Shown here: piece by piece, positions 63,920 through 64,000 of the stretch
Layout of the letters: each line of letters begins with the position of its first letter
Numbering within the stretch: position 1 is the first letter of the stretch
Assembly (NCBI RefSeq): GCF_028898845.1
Contig: NZ_CP118574.1
Span: forward strand, 7,737,001 to 7,801,000
Source of the DNA: Streptomyces sp. WZ-12
GTDB taxonomy: Bacteria > Actinomycetota > Actinomycetes > Streptomycetales > Streptomycetaceae
DNA: 64,000 bases
Direction: 5' to 3'
Translations under genes and position numbers: made by a program
The notes under the pieces: generated by a model
Seen by the model: the letters and a program-made list of their open reading frames with translations, nothing else
What the model was told of the DNA's origin: nothing
Databases searched by the model: none

Positions 63920-64000
63920 GACGGGATCACCACCTGGTCGCCGGCCTTGATCTCGCCGGTGATCTGGGCCTTGGCGTTGGCGACGAGTCCGAGCTGAACG
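63916..64000 (-). CDS. MacA-like adaptor protein, C-terminal end (cut by window edge)
   Basis: Only the last ~27 codons are present: VQLGLVANAKAQITGEIKAG then DQVVIPS. This is the V.LG...AEI..GLK.GD.VV ending of MacA/HlyD-type periplasmic-adaptor-like proteins. In Streptomyces such proteins sit outside the membrane and partner the MacB-type permease. Its TGA overlaps the ATPase ATG. Confidence 0.8.
   Translation of the reverse strand, partial: VQLGLVANAKAQITGEIKAGDQVVIPS

Overview
The window is very GC-rich actinobacterial DNA and almost certainly comes from a Streptomyces. The evidence is frequent GTG/TTG starts with GGAGG-type ribosome sites, 4-base GTGA/ATGA couplings, a mycothiol-dependent formaldehyde dehydrogenase, P450/ferredoxin pairs, rare TTA codons and GC-rich hairpin terminators. 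I see no rRNA, tRNA or CRISPR array.

Region 1 (0-12 kb): a P450-ferredoxin pair faces a TetR regulator across a perfect 18-bp palindrome. Then come small secreted and hypothetical genes, folD under a ZTP (pfl) riboswitch, a DUF5685-type protein with an extreme cysteine-rich tail, a GNAT enzyme, and an operon of a DrrA/DrrB-type ABC exporter plus a second P450.

Region 2 (12-39 kb): mostly ordinary chromosomal genes. These are a zinc alcohol dehydrogenase, glutamate decarboxylase, a RodA-like SEDS protein with a TTG start, an amino-acid permease, two SAM methyltransferases (one coupled to a MarR regulator with its own operator), a C39-type peptidase, a lactonase-like metallo-hydrolase, a MocR regulator, a Nudix enzyme, a NarL-type two-component pair, a secreted HNH nuclease, a Tyr-phosphatase-like protein, a zinc-finger/XRE regulator coupled to a sigma-like gene carrying a TTA codon, and an RNase H with an extra zinc-binding tail.

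Region 3 (39-47 kb): a coherent glycine-betaine demethylation cluster. It holds a Rieske oxygenase, a Rieske ferredoxin and FAD reductase, dimethylglycine oxidase, mycothiol-dependent formaldehyde dehydrogenase and an IclR regulator. It ends in an amino-acid permease broken after about 185 residues.

Region 4 (47.6-61.9 kb): a patchwork island starting at that break. It holds a relic membrane-protein tail and an ABC-transporter operon headed by a small secreted protein, whose paralogue is divergently transcribed next door. Transposase scraps and one ~100-bp direct repeat on each side bracket a 7.4-kb gene for a ~2,460-residue multi-LamG, coiled-coil protein. That gene has a TTG start and an in-frame TTA codon near its beginning. 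The giant protein and the paralogous secreted pair are the least explained parts of the window.

Region 5 (61.9-64 kb): the end of a MacA/LolD/MacB-like ABC export operon, running off the right edge.
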